Positions 8,278 to 17,075 of a stretch of DNA of 64,000 nt are shown one piece after another. The stretch covers positions 79,739-143,738 of the forward strand of contig CAYUNE010000043.1 of assembly GCA_964446115.1 (NCBI GenBank), given 5' to 3'. Position numbers and translations under genes: made by a program. Under the pieces are notes generated by a model. That model was given only the letters and a program-made list of their open reading frames with translations. It made no database searches and was not told the origin of the DNA. How positions within the stretch are numbered: position 1 is the stretch's first letter; every line of letters begins with the position of its first letter. The DNA is from CAYUNE01 sp964446115. Its GTDB lineage: Bacteria; Desulfobacterota; Desulfobulbia; Desulfobulbales; Desulfobulbaceae.

Positions 8278-9912
8278 TTAAAATACCATTGTCCGCAGGC
8301 CTTCCTCAAGCTCGCCCCTGGTTTCCCCCTCCAGGACAATCGCATTGCCGACCAGCTCACTGATGCCGCAGACCCCGACCCCGGGATTCCAGTAATCCAT
8401 CAGAGTCGTCAGGGTGGCCCGGTCAATGGCACAGACACAGGAGAGCATGTTGACGCCGTGTTTTTCCTTGACATACTTGACGGCATTGGCTCTGGGCAGA
8501 CCGGAACGCATTCTCAGTTCCATGATTTCGTCGGTATTTAATGCTGTACCGGAACCGCAGCAGAAGGTCTTCTCCCTGATTGTATTCTCCGGCATTTCAA
8601 CCCAGTTGTTGACAACATGGTCGAGTATGTAGCGAGGTTCGTCCAAAAGCCCCATGGCCCGTGCCGGGTTACAGGAATCGTGGAAGGTACAGGTGAGATA
8701 GTCATTCCGGCTCTTGTCGAGATTCAACTTGCCGTGCTTGATAAGATCAGCGGTAAACTCACTGATATGAATCATCTTTGTGGAGGCCGCATGGGTGAAC
8801 TCGGTGCCGGTAACCGGAGATTTAGGCACTTCGAGGAAATCGGCCGGACCGTTCATGGTATCCATGTACTGATGGATGACCCGCCACATATGACCGCATT
8901 CACCTCCGAGAATCCACTTGACTCCCAGGCGTTTTGCCTCGGCATACATTTTGGCGTTGAGCTTCTTCATCATCTCGTTCGAGGTGAAAAGACCGAAGTT
9001 ACCGCCCTCCGATGCATAGGTGGACCAGGTATAATCAAGGCCGATTGCCTCAAAGAGAATCAGATAGCCCATGCAGGTATAAAGACCCGGCTCGGCAAAC
9101 ACATCCGCCGACGGGGTGATAAAGAGAACCTCGGCGCCCTTGCGGTTGAAACTGGGGGTGATTTTGATACCGGTGAGATTCTCGATATCCTCGGCCAGGA
9201 AATCGACATTGTCCTTGAAGGTGTGGGGCTGCAGCCCCATGTGATTCCCGGTTCGGTTGGAGTTGGATACCGGTTCCATGGCCCAGTTGATGCTGATTCC
9301 CACCATGTGGAGAAGTTCGCGCAGCATCATGGTGATCTCGGCCGTATCAATGCCATAGGGACAGAATACCGAGCAGCGCCGGCACTCCGTGCACTGATAG
9401 GCATACATGAACCACTCTTTCAGAACACCGACCGTCATCTCCCGGGCACCGGCCATTTTGCCGAGCAGTTTTCCGGCCAGCGTGAAGTCGTTACGATAGA
9501 TGGAGCGCAGCAGTTCAGCCCGCAGCACCGGCATATTTTTCGGATCACCGGTGCCGAGAAAGAAATGGCATTTGTCCGCACAGGCGCCGCAACGCACGCA
9601 GCAATCCATGAAAATCTTCAGCGAGCGAAACCGATCAAGCCGATCCTTGAGCCCCTGTAATATGGTCGTTTTCCAGTCTTCCGGCAGTTTCCAGTCGTCT
9701 TCCTCCGGCGACCAGTCCCTGGCATTGGGAAAGCTGACACCCTGCTGGCTGTCAAGGTATTCAAGCATTTCCTTTTTCGCCGGATATGCGTAATTACCCG
9801 GCTTAAAGACAACCGGGGTGTCCATCCACGGCCTGCGCGGAATCGATCCGGTCATCAGGGAAGGCCCCTTGACAACACTCTTCGCTAATTTTTCAACCTT
9901 TACGACTGCCAT
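8278..9912 (-). CDS. dsrK: DsrK, HdrD-like catalytic subunit
   Basis: A 544-residue cytoplasmic-face protein related to heterodisulfide reductase HdrD. It has two N-terminal ferredoxin-type clusters, C105-x2-C108-x2-C111-x3-C115 and CTECRRCSVFCPYG. Its C-terminal CCG-type domain (CTFHDSCNPARAMG, then FCCGSG) is expected to hold the special [4Fe-4S] centre. It is thought to reduce the DsrC trisulfide made by sulfite reductase, using electrons from DsrM. The start has AAAGGA 8 bases upstream. The gene is 76 bases from dsrM. Confidence 0.96.
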   Translation of the reverse strand: MAVVKVEKLAKSVVKGPSLMTGSIPRRPWMDTPVVFKPGNYAYPAKKEMLEYLDSQQGVSFPNARDWSPEEDDWKLPEDWKTTILQGLKDRLDRFRSLKIFMDCCVRCGACADKCHFFLGTGDPKNMPVLRAELLRSIYRNDFTLAGKLLGKMAGAREMTVGVLKEWFMYAYQCTECRRCSVFCPYGIDTAEITMMLRELLHMVGISINWAMEPVSNSNRTGNHMGLQPHTFKDNVDFLAEDIENLTGIKITPSFNRKGAEVLFITPSADVFAEPGLYTCMGYLILFEAIGLDYTWSTYASEGGNFGLFTSNEMMKKLNAKMYAEAKRLGVKWILGGECGHMWRVIHQYMDTMNGPADFLEVPKSPVTGTEFTHAASTKMIHISEFTADLIKHGKLNLDKSRNDYLTCTFHDSCNPARAMGLLDEPRYILDHVVNNWVEMPENTIREKTFCCGSGTALNTDEIMELRMRSGLPRANAVKYVKEKHGVNMLSCVCAIDRATLTTLMDYWNPGVGVCGISELVGNAIVLEGETRGELEEGLRTMVF

Positions 9913-9988
9913 TGCTTTTATCCTTTGTTATCTGGGTAGTAACAAGTTGATCTGCGGCGCTCACATCGCCGCCGCATCAGCATATCCG

Positions 9989-11005
9989 CTATTCAGGCTT
10001 TGCTTCCAGCTCCTTTTCCACCGGTATGCCCGCATTGACCATAAATTCCCTGAACTCATCTTCATAGCTGGCATAGGAATGGGGCTTGATTTCGGGATTC
10101 CAGGGATTGATATGACGCCGCCGGCGCGAATCATTGGCCATGTTCCTGGTGGGACTGAGAAAAACTCCGCCCATGTGCATGAGTTTGGAAAACGGGAAGT
10201 AAACAAGCAGGCAGCTCACCAGAAAGAGATGGGTGTAGAAGATGGCGCCAATGTCACCGTTTATGACCGGACTGAAGGTCACCAGGCCGACGGCAAGCTG
10301 CTTGATGGAGACGATATCGATTCCGGAGCGCAGCAGATAGCGCATGAGGATACCGGTGATGACGATGCCGCTGATGAGAAAGAGGGGAAAGTAATCGTTG
10401 GCCAGGGAAAGATAACGCACCTGGCGGTTGACCAGACGCCGCCCGAAAAGCAACCCCAAGGCACCGAGAATGACCACATCGGTGAGATAAAGGGTGGGAG
10501 CTCCGATCTGCAGGATGCCGTCACCGAATTCGAGCCAGGAGACAAAGGCGGGAACCGGTTCAAGGAAAAGCCGCATGTGGCGCAGAACAATCATCAGAAA
10601 GGAATAGTGGAAGAGAATTCCGAAGAGCCAGAGCCATTTACTCGACTCATAGGTCAACTGGGGTCCGTCATGGATCTCGGCCTTGGTGTTGCGCCAGAGA
10701 GAGCGGAACAGACAGATCTCAAGAAACATGCGGCCGATGACCTGCGAGGTGGTGGAAGGACAGTCGAGCTTATCCTGTTTGATCCAGGGAAGAGAGTCTT
10801 CCTGGCCGCAGGTGGTGGGAATCTTGAACGGGACAGGTGATTTCGCCCAGTTGACAACCCGATAGCAAAACCCACCCAGAAAAACCATCAGTGCCAGATA
10901 GGGTATCGCCACCCCGAAGAGGTACTGCATGCCGGGGATCTGCGATCCCAGCAACGCAATGAGTGCCAGCACCAACACTGCCGCCAATGGGAAGATGTAC
11001 TTCAT
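9989..11005 (-). CDS. dsrM: DsrM, NarI-like membrane cytochrome b subunit
   Basis: A 338-residue protein with about six hydrophobic helices in the NarI/HdrE family. It carries His residues suited to haem b ligation in FHYSFLMIVLRHMRLF and THLFLVSCLLVYFPFSKLMH. It passes menaquinol electrons to DsrK. The RBS GGAAGGGAG precedes the ATG. It is the first dsr gene after the RsbRD-type gene, 53 bases downstream of it. Confidence 0.96.
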   Translation of the reverse strand: MKYIFPLAAVLVLALIALLGSQIPGMQYLFGVAIPYLALMVFLGGFCYRVVNWAKSPVPFKIPTTCGQEDSLPWIKQDKLDCPSTTSQVIGRMFLEICLFRSLWRNTKAEIHDGPQLTYESSKWLWLFGILFHYSFLMIVLRHMRLFLEPVPAFVSWLEFGDGILQIGAPTLYLTDVVILGALGLLFGRRLVNRQVRYLSLANDYFPLFLISGIVITGILMRYLLRSGIDIVSIKQLAVGLVTFSPVINGDIGAIFYTHLFLVSCLLVYFPFSKLMHMGGVFLSPTRNMANDSRRRRHINPWNPEIKPHSYASYEDEFREFMVNAGIPVEKELEAKPE

Positions 11006-11058
11006 TGCTCACTCCCTTCCTTCATTTGAATATGTAGTGGCCACCTCCGGAAAATCCC

Positions 11059-11583
11059 TTACGGTAACCGGTTCTCACCAGCAAGGCGCCGCGACGAGAC
11101 GCAGCCGTTATCCGCCAGTATGGATCGCCCGCTTTTCACCTCGTTGACTCGGGCCCTGTGGAGCCGATCACGACAGGTCATATAGAGATCAAAGGCGGTG
11201 AGTGCCGCCCGATCAACACTGAGATCGAAATAATCAAGCTCCGTACGGCTCACCTGATCTTTTTCCTTCCTGCCCAGGGCCCGCCTGACCACCCATTTGA
11301 GTTCCATAATCGGGGCCACCGCCTCTGCCGGGGTAAAATCCTGCACCGCCCTGATCCGGATAACCAGGTCGAGGGGTTCGGTAAACTCCTCCCAGGGAGC
11401 GTCCTCAAGCAGAAGATCGTAGAGTCGATCCAAACCGTTTCTGATATTCGCTCCCACCGGGTTGGCGAAGAGATCTTTGGATCTTTTGAAAAAACCGGAT
11501 GAGGTATAACTGTCCAGGGTTCTTTCCACCCAGTCGGAGACGATCGATCGTTTCTTTCGCCTCAGAATTTCAGTAAGACTCAT
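11059..11583 (-). CDS. RsbRD N-terminal domain protein leading the dsrMKJOP operon
   Basis: A 174-residue soluble protein resembling the RsbRD_N (rsbT co-antagonist N-terminal, globin-like) domain: MSLTEILRRKKRSIVSDWVERTLDSYT, then NGLDRLYDLLLEDAPWEEFTEPLDLVIRIRAVQDFTPAEAV. The domain often senses signals in stressosome-type proteins, but here no STAS domain follows. From memory, a gene of this kind precedes dsrM in many sulfate reducers, so a regulatory or assembly role for the Dsr complex is a reasonable but untested inference. Two palindromes lie directly upstream of it. Confidence 0.78.
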   Translation of the reverse strand: MSLTEILRRKKRSIVSDWVERTLDSYTSSGFFKRSKDLFANPVGANIRNGLDRLYDLLLEDAPWEEFTEPLDLVIRIRAVQDFTPAEAVAPIMELKWVVRRALGRKEKDQVSRTELDYFDLSVDRAALTAFDLYMTCRDRLHRARVNEVKSGRSILADNGCVSSRRLAGENRLP

Positions 11584-11620
11584 CCTATCAATTCACCTTA
11601 TCCAACCCATAAAACCAAAG

Positions 11621-11678
11621 TGAATGGTCATTCATCCACGGTGGATGCACATGTAACACACCGCCAAAACTATTGCAA
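11621..11678 (-). promoter_or_regulatory. Putative rsbRD-dsrMKJOP promoter with two abutting palindromes
   Basis: Reading the minus strand, TTGCAA (11678-11673) is followed after 17 bases by TACATG (11655-11650), a weak sigma70-like pair. At or just after the predicted start lie two perfect inverted repeats sharing 2 bases: CATCCACGGTGGATG (11633-11647) and TGAATGGTCATTCA (11621-11634). They end 38 bases before the RsbRD start codon. The second resembles operators of TetR-family fatty-acid regulators (TGAAT-n-ATTCA), but the cognate regulator is unknown. Confidence 0.5.
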
Positions 11679-11707
11679 GGGAAAAGAGGGAGGGGCCGCA
11701 GGACGAT

Positions 11708-13912
11708 CTATTCGGCACGATCGGCCACCTTCTGCGGCCTGCCGGTTGCGGTAAAAATATGCAGGGCCTCCTGAACATAGGGGTCTTCGGCCAGTTCCTT
11801 CTCCATGTTTTCCCCACCTTTTTCAGCCGCTTTGTCCGCCGGTTCATCCGGGTCGATGCCGGTGCCGTGGCCGCGAATGCCGCCATGGGGGGAGGAATAA
11901 CCATCCTTTTCCTGCTCGCGTCCCGCTTCGCTTTCCTGGCGTCTTAGTAAAATGGCGTTATAGGAGATATTCAGCCGCGTATTTTCCTCCCTCTTCCTGG
12001 CAAGTTCCACTTCACGTCGTATCTCCGCAAATTCCGGGCTGGCATCCACGTCCATGATTGCCACCCGGCGGGCCGCCTCGATATCGAAATACTTCCTCTT
12101 CCAGGGAACGTGATCCACGGCCTGCACCCTGTCCCACGGCAGGGCATAGTCAAGATACTTCTCCCCGGATTGCAGATATCCCAACACATCGGGCAGGGAA
12201 ATATCCGGCTCCACACCCTTTTCCTGGGTGGAGTCACCGCTGATGCGATAGAATTTCTGGATGGTGACCTTCAGGGCGCCGAGATCCTCATACTTTTTCA
12301 GGTGGAGGAAGGGCATGTTGCGATTGAGGTCGAGGATGGCCTGAACAGTGCCCTTGCCGTGAGTGTGTTCCCCACCCATGATCAGGGCCCGGCCGTAGTC
12401 CTGGAGGGCGGCAGCCATGATCTCCGAGGCCGAGGCGCTGAACTTGTTGACCAGGACGATGAGCGGTCCATCGTAGCGCACCTGCTCATCCTCATCCCGC
12501 AGCACCCGGATCATCCCCTGGGAACTCTTGACCTGAACAATGGGACCCTCGGCAATGAAAAGCCCCGAGACCTCGACGGCATCTGCCAGGGAGCCGCCGC
12601 CGTTGTTACGCAGATCCACGATCATGCCGCCAAGTTTCCTGTCCTTCATTTCCCGGAGTACCCGCCGCACGTCATCCGAAACATTACGGCTGTCGCTGCC
12701 ATTGCGGTCCCCGGCAAAATCCCTGTAAAAACTTGGAATCTTGATATAGCCGATGGGACCGGCCTCCCCGCCGTCAAGGACGGCGGATTTGACGTAGGTA
12801 TCCTCGATCTTCACCACATCCCGGGTAATGGCGATCACCTTTTTCCCGGCGCCGGCCCGCCTGATGGTCAGGCGCACCACCGTGCCCTTGGGACCGCGGA
12901 TATACCCCACGGCTTCACGAATCCGCATGTGGGTGATATCCACCGGTTCGCCCTCATCCTCCCCCACGGCGAGGATGATATCCTCGGCCTGCAGTTCCCC
13001 CTGCTTTTCGGCGGCACTGCCGGGGATGATGCGAACCACCTTGATATACCCATCCTCCTCCCGCAGCAGAGCGCCGATACCCTCCAGGGTGCCGCGCATG
13101 TGGATATCGAAATCCTCCTTGCTGGTGGGCGGCATATAGCTGGTGTGGGGATCAAAGGCCCGGGCCACTGAATTGAAATAGCGGTTGTAATAATCCTGGC
13201 GGGTTTCCTGGAGCAGCCGCTGGAAAAAAGAATCATAGCGCTTTTTGATTTTCTCCTTTGCCTCCTGCCAGATTGCCGTGTGCAGCGGCGCCCGGCCCTC
13301 CGGAACATTGACCGGTTTTTCCAGTTCCGAGAGCAGATTCTGAAAAAAACCTCCCTTTTCCTTTTCCCCTTCCTTTTCCTCCAGCAAAATGAAGTATTCG
13401 GTTAACGTCTGCATCTGCAGGATGCGACGCCATCGCTGCCTGAGCTCTTCCGGAGTGGCGAGAAAATCCCGTTTTTTCGGATCGATCTCCAGATAATCCT
13501 CACGATTGACATCAAATCCGGCTTCCATGATTTCGCCGACCATGTCCCGTACCTGCCTGATCCGTTTTTCCAGAACGGCAGCCCCCCTGTCGGGAAGGAC
13601 GATATGACCCCGCTGCAACTCATCGTCGATCTCGGCGGCATAGGCCTGCAGCAAGCGGACGTCCTCTTTCAGCAAAAATCGCTTGCCGGGATCCAACTGT
13701 TTGAGATAGAGGTCAAAGGCCGCCCTGGAGAGATCGTCATCCATGGCCTTGTGGCTGAAGTGCTGGGCGGGAAGCTGTTTGCCCAGGATATAGGCGATCA
13801 GACGGTTGCGGCCGGCATCGAACTCCACCGGCATAACTTTGCCGCCGGCGATATCGGCCCAGATAAGAAGAAACAGCAGAAAAAAAATGTATCGTAACCT
13901 GGAATTGTGCAT
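11708..13912 (-). CDS. prc: Carboxy-terminal processing (tail-specific) protease, S41A family
   Basis: An exported serine protease of about 734 residues. The ATG at 13912 is preferred because it opens a signal peptide (MHNSRLRYIFFLLFLLIWADIAGG) with AGG upstream; the frame is open to 13999. Order: N-terminal DUF-type helical region (about 20-200), a PDZ domain (GTLEGIGALLREEDGYIKVV onward), and the S41 protease core with NNGGGSLADAV, the nucleophile Ser in KFSASASEIM and the general-base Lys in HGKGTVQ. A charged C-terminal region follows. Its length and order match E. coli Tsp/Prc rather than the shorter CtpA. It degrades or trims periplasmic proteins with hydrophobic C-termini. It is the last gene of a minus-strand cluster with yedF and an MBL-fold gene. 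Confidence 0.93.
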   Translation of the reverse strand: MHNSRLRYIFFLLFLLIWADIAGGKVMPVEFDAGRNRLIAYILGKQLPAQHFSHKAMDDDLSRAAFDLYLKQLDPGKRFLLKEDVRLLQAYAAEIDDELQRGHIVLPDRGAAVLEKRIRQVRDMVGEIMEAGFDVNREDYLEIDPKKRDFLATPEELRQRWRRILQMQTLTEYFILLEEKEGEKEKGGFFQNLLSELEKPVNVPEGRAPLHTAIWQEAKEKIKKRYDSFFQRLLQETRQDYYNRYFNSVARAFDPHTSYMPPTSKEDFDIHMRGTLEGIGALLREEDGYIKVVRIIPGSAAEKQGELQAEDIILAVGEDEGEPVDITHMRIREAVGYIRGPKGTVVRLTIRRAGAGKKVIAITRDVVKIEDTYVKSAVLDGGEAGPIGYIKIPSFYRDFAGDRNGSDSRNVSDDVRRVLREMKDRKLGGMIVDLRNNGGGSLADAVEVSGLFIAEGPIVQVKSSQGMIRVLRDEDEQVRYDGPLIVLVNKFSASASEIMAAALQDYGRALIMGGEHTHGKGTVQAILDLNRNMPFLHLKKYEDLGALKVTIQKFYRISGDSTQEKGVEPDISLPDVLGYLQSGEKYLDYALPWDRVQAVDHVPWKRKYFDIEAARRVAIMDVDASPEFAEIRREVELARKREENTRLNISYNAILLRRQESEAGREQEKDGYSSPHGGIRGHGTGIDPDEPADKAAEKGGENMEKELAEDPYVQEALHIFTATGRPQKVADRAE

Positions 13913-13995
13913 AAAAAAACCTGATCCGCTCTCAATGATCCGCATATCCATCTCCGACCGATTGCCATGGCCGGCAGGAGATGCGGCGTAACCGA

Positions 13996-14625
13996 TCACA
14001 GGGGACTCACCACCCGCGAGGCCTCATTCATGGCACTCATAATGTCATACATATTGGAAATCCTCCCCACCTTGATCTTGGCCTTGAGCTTATAGAAGTC
14101 CAGACAGGTGCCGCAGGCAAGGATCTCCACCCCCTGGTCACGCAAACGGCAGAGGGCGTCCAGGGCACCCGATTCACCGGCAACGAGTTTCACGCCGCTG
14201 TTGTAGAAGAGAATCTTTGCCGGCAACGGCGGCACCTCCCGGATGGTCTGGATATAGGTCTGCATGAGCCCCCACCCCAGTTCATCATCTCCCCGTCCCA
14301 TGGTGTCGGCGGAGATCACATAGACCAGACCGCCGCCGGCCGGAGCCGTTTCACAGGTGAACTCCCCGGCATGAAACTCCTGTTTCTCCCGGTCGCGCTC
14401 CCCTCCGGGCCCTGGACTGAGCGTTATATGGTAACAGCCTCCCTCTTCCCTTTCAACTGTTGTCTGCCATCCCCGGCTTTTCGCAAAACGCTCCACATTC
14501 AGGCGCGAGGCCTCGTTGTCCACCAGGACCCCGAAACGATTGCTTCCTCCTTCTTCCAGGGCATTCTTTGTCTCGATAACCGGTTGGGGGCAGGTCATCC
14601 CCCTGCAGTCGATGATGGTCTTCAC
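13996..14625 (-). CDS. yedF: Selenium metabolism protein YedF
   Basis: A 209-residue two-domain protein. The N-terminal TusA-like domain has the CRGMTCPQPVIETK motif with the conserved CPxP cysteine. The C-terminal DsrE-like domain runs from GGGLVYVISADTMGRG to the end, with CGTCLDFY. The GTG at 14625 is the best start, with AAAGGTGA 5-8 bases upstream, because the TusA strand begins right there; the open frame to 14724 would add unconserved residues. The family occurs in selenium-using bacteria, and its exact reaction is unknown. A selenoprotein selD in the same window fits this. It sits between the MBL-fold gene and prc. Confidence 0.88.
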   Translation of the reverse strand: MKTIIDCRGMTCPQPVIETKNALEEGGSNRFGVLVDNEASRLNVERFAKSRGWQTTVEREEGGCYHITLSPGPGGERDREKQEFHAGEFTCETAPAGGGLVYVISADTMGRGDDELGWGLMQTYIQTIREVPPLPAKILFYNSGVKLVAGESGALDALCRLRDQGVEILACGTCLDFYKLKAKIKVGRISNMYDIMSAMNEASRVVSPL

Positions 14626-14662
14626 GTTTTCACCTTTCGTTGCCGGCCGATATTGATAGCCG

Positions 14663-15586
14663 TTAAAGCTGAATCTCCATGCCTTCCCGCGCAAAAAAGA
14701 TCCGCGGGCCGTCACCGTCGGCATCCGTACAGTATGTCTCGGTCATGGCATCGAGCTGGGCATCGGTGCGCTCCGGATCATGATGAAAGAGGGCCAGGGT
14801 TTTAACCCGGGAACGGCGGGCGCAGGCAATGACATGTTCCAGGGGGCTATGGCCCCAGCCTATCTTGCCGTTTTCATACTCCCGGGCCGTATACTGGGCA
14901 TCGTGAACCAGCAGGTCGGCGCCGCGATAAAACTCCTCCAGGGCAAGATTTTGCTCACGGGCCACCTCCTCGCCCTCCATGGCCATGAACTCATCATAGG
15001 CGGGATCGTCGGGATCGGTGACAAAGAGATTGCGGAACGGTTCCGTGTCGTAGGCGGTGCAGAACACCTTGCCCTTGTAGGTAAAACGGTAGCCGAGGAC
15101 CGTTATGGGATGATTGAGAATCTTGGTGGACAAGGTGATGCCGTCTCCCAGGTCGATAAAGGGATTTTCCTTCAGGCGATGATATTCGATATCCGCGGCC
15201 AGATCCACCATGTTGACCGGAAAATACCGATATTTCATCTGTCCGCCCACCACCTCTTCCAGCGGATCATCTTCATAGGTCACCGGCCCGAAAACCCTGA
15301 TCTTGGTACCGGCGATGTAGGCGGGGATAAAAAAGGGGAAACCCATGATATGATCCCAGTGGGTATGGGAAAGAAAGAGATCCGTTCTGATCGGTCCCCC
15401 GGGAAGATCGTGGGTCATCAGGTGATCGGCCAGTTCCCGGATACCGGAACCGGCGTCAATGATAATGTGGCGGTCGACTTCGGGAAACCGCAGTTCGATA
15501 CAGGCAGTGTTGCCGCCGTATTTTTGCGTCCGCGGGCCGGGACAGGGGATGGACCCCCGCACGCCCCAAAATTTTATTTTCATCAT
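14663..15586 (-). CDS. Metallo-beta-lactamase fold hydrolase
   Basis: A 307-residue MBL-fold protein starting MMKIKFWGVRGSIPCPGPRTQKYGGNTACIEL, characteristic of the PhnP/RNase Z-like cluster (often labelled phosphoribosyl 1,2-cyclic phosphodiesterase-like). Metal ligands are visible in SHTHWDH (HxHxDH), in DLLVHDAQYTAREYENGKIGWGHS, and in a late FHHDPERTD. Substrate is unknown; cyclic nucleotides or phosphodiesters are plausible from the subgroup. No strong RBS is seen. yedF follows after 37 bases. Confidence 0.8.
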   Translation of the reverse strand: MMKIKFWGVRGSIPCPGPRTQKYGGNTACIELRFPEVDRHIIIDAGSGIRELADHLMTHDLPGGPIRTDLFLSHTHWDHIMGFPFFIPAYIAGTKIRVFGPVTYEDDPLEEVVGGQMKYRYFPVNMVDLAADIEYHRLKENPFIDLGDGITLSTKILNHPITVLGYRFTYKGKVFCTAYDTEPFRNLFVTDPDDPAYDEFMAMEGEEVAREQNLALEEFYRGADLLVHDAQYTAREYENGKIGWGHSPLEHVIACARRSRVKTLALFHHDPERTDAQLDAMTETYCTDADGDGPRIFFAREGMEIQL

Positions 15587-15834
15587 GGCTGATCACAAGG
15601 TTATGAAAAACGCTCGGAGGGTCGGCATCCCGGCCGAATATCATGCTTCCTGCCTGTTACCGGCAACAGATGCGGCCTGTTCGCGGTCCCACCGCCTACC
15701 TGTTGAATCTCTTCCGGTGACTATATCCGCAACTATACGGGCTGAATAGATTCAATGAGGATCGGTGCCCGGGGGTCGATGACGGGTGTTGGACAGGGGC
15801 GGAAGTACGGTACCACAGGTCGGCATCCCTTGCA

Positions 15835-16692
15835 TCAAACCTGGAGAAATACTTCGGCCTTTTTGATTTCCTCACTGACCGAATCGGAGAGTCCGGCCAC
15901 CTCCTCCCAGCGGAGACCGGACATCGACAGGGCCTGGACAAAACGTTCCTCATCGGGAAAGGGATTACCGGCGCTACCGATATCGAAGAGATTGACATAG
16001 CAGTCCGCCAGGCCAATGAGCGCGGAGAAATCGCGGTGTTCCTCTTCGGCCTCAGCGGGATCGTGATGATGGACGATCGCGCTGGTCACCGCTGGGTTCA
16101 GTTTCCACTTCTCGGCAATAAAGCCGCCAATCTCCTGATGATCGACGCCCAAAAGAAGCTTCTCAACGCCAATGAGTTCAAGCCGGCCGTTTTTCGCCCG
16201 CCTCACCACGTTGATATAGTCATCGCCGTAGGGAATTTTGCCGAGATCATGGAGAAGACCGGCAACAAAATACTCCTCCCGCTGGGAAATGGGCACTCCC
16301 CTGTCGGCGGCCAGCAACTTGGCCACCACTCCCACACCGATGGAGTGGGCCCAGAAATCCCTGATCGGCAGCACCTTGGACTTTTCACTCTGCCCCACAC
16401 ATTGAATGATAACCGTGGACAGGGCAAGGTTTTTTACCGTATTGATCCCAAGCATGATAATGGCCCGGGTCAGGGATGTCACCTTGTTCATCAGGGAATA
16501 ATAGGCCGAATTTGTCAGTTTCAGCACCTGACCCGTGAGAACGGGGTCCAGAGAAATCACCCGGTTGAGTTCGTTGGGGGAGGAATCCTGGCGGCTGCAG
16601 ATTTCCATTACCTTGCCCACCGTGGTGGTAAGGCTCGGCATTTTTTCGATAAATCGATGAATATCACGAAGCTGGGCTTCCCGGTCGAACAT
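15835..16692 (-). CDS. HDOD domain signalling protein
   Basis: A 285-residue protein consisting almost entirely of an HDOD domain: FIEKMPSLTTTVGKVMEICSR, then NSAYYSLMNKVTSLTRAIIMLGI, followed by the HD-like helices (FVAGLLHDLGKIPYGDDY, VGVDHQEIGGFIAEKW, IVHHHD). Here the HD-type residues HDLGK are present, though HDOD proteins are usually not phosphodiesterases. The family acts as a signalling output or scaffold in chemotaxis and motility. It has no attached receiver or kinase domain, and its partner is not identifiable. Confidence 0.85.
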   Translation of the reverse strand: MFDREAQLRDIHRFIEKMPSLTTTVGKVMEICSRQDSSPNELNRVISLDPVLTGQVLKLTNSAYYSLMNKVTSLTRAIIMLGINTVKNLALSTVIIQCVGQSEKSKVLPIRDFWAHSIGVGVVAKLLAADRGVPISQREEYFVAGLLHDLGKIPYGDDYINVVRRAKNGRLELIGVEKLLLGVDHQEIGGFIAEKWKLNPAVTSAIVHHHDPAEAEEEHRDFSALIGLADCYVNLFDIGSAGNPFPDEERFVQALSMSGLRWEEVAGLSDSVSEEIKKAEVFLQV

Positions 16693-16839
16693 GTTGCGGA
16701 TCAGCGGCCAAGGTTTGATGATTCAAGGAAATACGGGACACGTCGGCACGAAAGGTGGAAAATGCTGCAGGAGCCGGTTACCGGTATTGTATCGGAAGTG
16801 GAATGAGGGGTCAAGCGGCATGCCGGGCGGCCCCACGTG

Positions 16840-17040
16840 TCAACATCCGTGCCGGCGCAGAAACTCTTCCACCAGCTCATGCATGATATCCAGCTGGCTG
16901 CACCCGGTTTCATGCACCCGGATCCAGACGCAACGCTGAAAGGCCCTGTAAAGATCCGGCGGAATCCTGATTTTCAGTTCGCAGAGCTCCGGTTCCCCGC
17001 CGGCCGACTTTGCCGCGGTAACCTTGTCTGTTTCATCCAT
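16840..17040 (-). CDS. Small ribbon-helix-helix-like protein
   Basis: A 66-residue protein from the ATG at 17040 (GGAAGAG upstream). A GTG at 17079, which overlaps the HisA stop as GTGA, would give 79 residues and translational coupling, so the start is uncertain. The core ELCELKIRIPPDLYRAFQRCVWIRVHETGCSQLDIMHELVEEFL resembles a strand followed by two helices, as in RHH DNA-binding proteins (Arc/MetJ type). It could bind DNA as a dimer and has no visible toxin partner. It follows the hisA-like gene closely. Function unknown. Confidence 0.6.
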   Translation of the reverse strand: MDETDKVTAAKSAGGEPELCELKIRIPPDLYRAFQRCVWIRVHETGCSQLDIMHELVEEFLRRHGC

Positions 17041-17075
17041 CCTTCTCTTCCGGAGCGTGAAGATAGTATCTCCCG

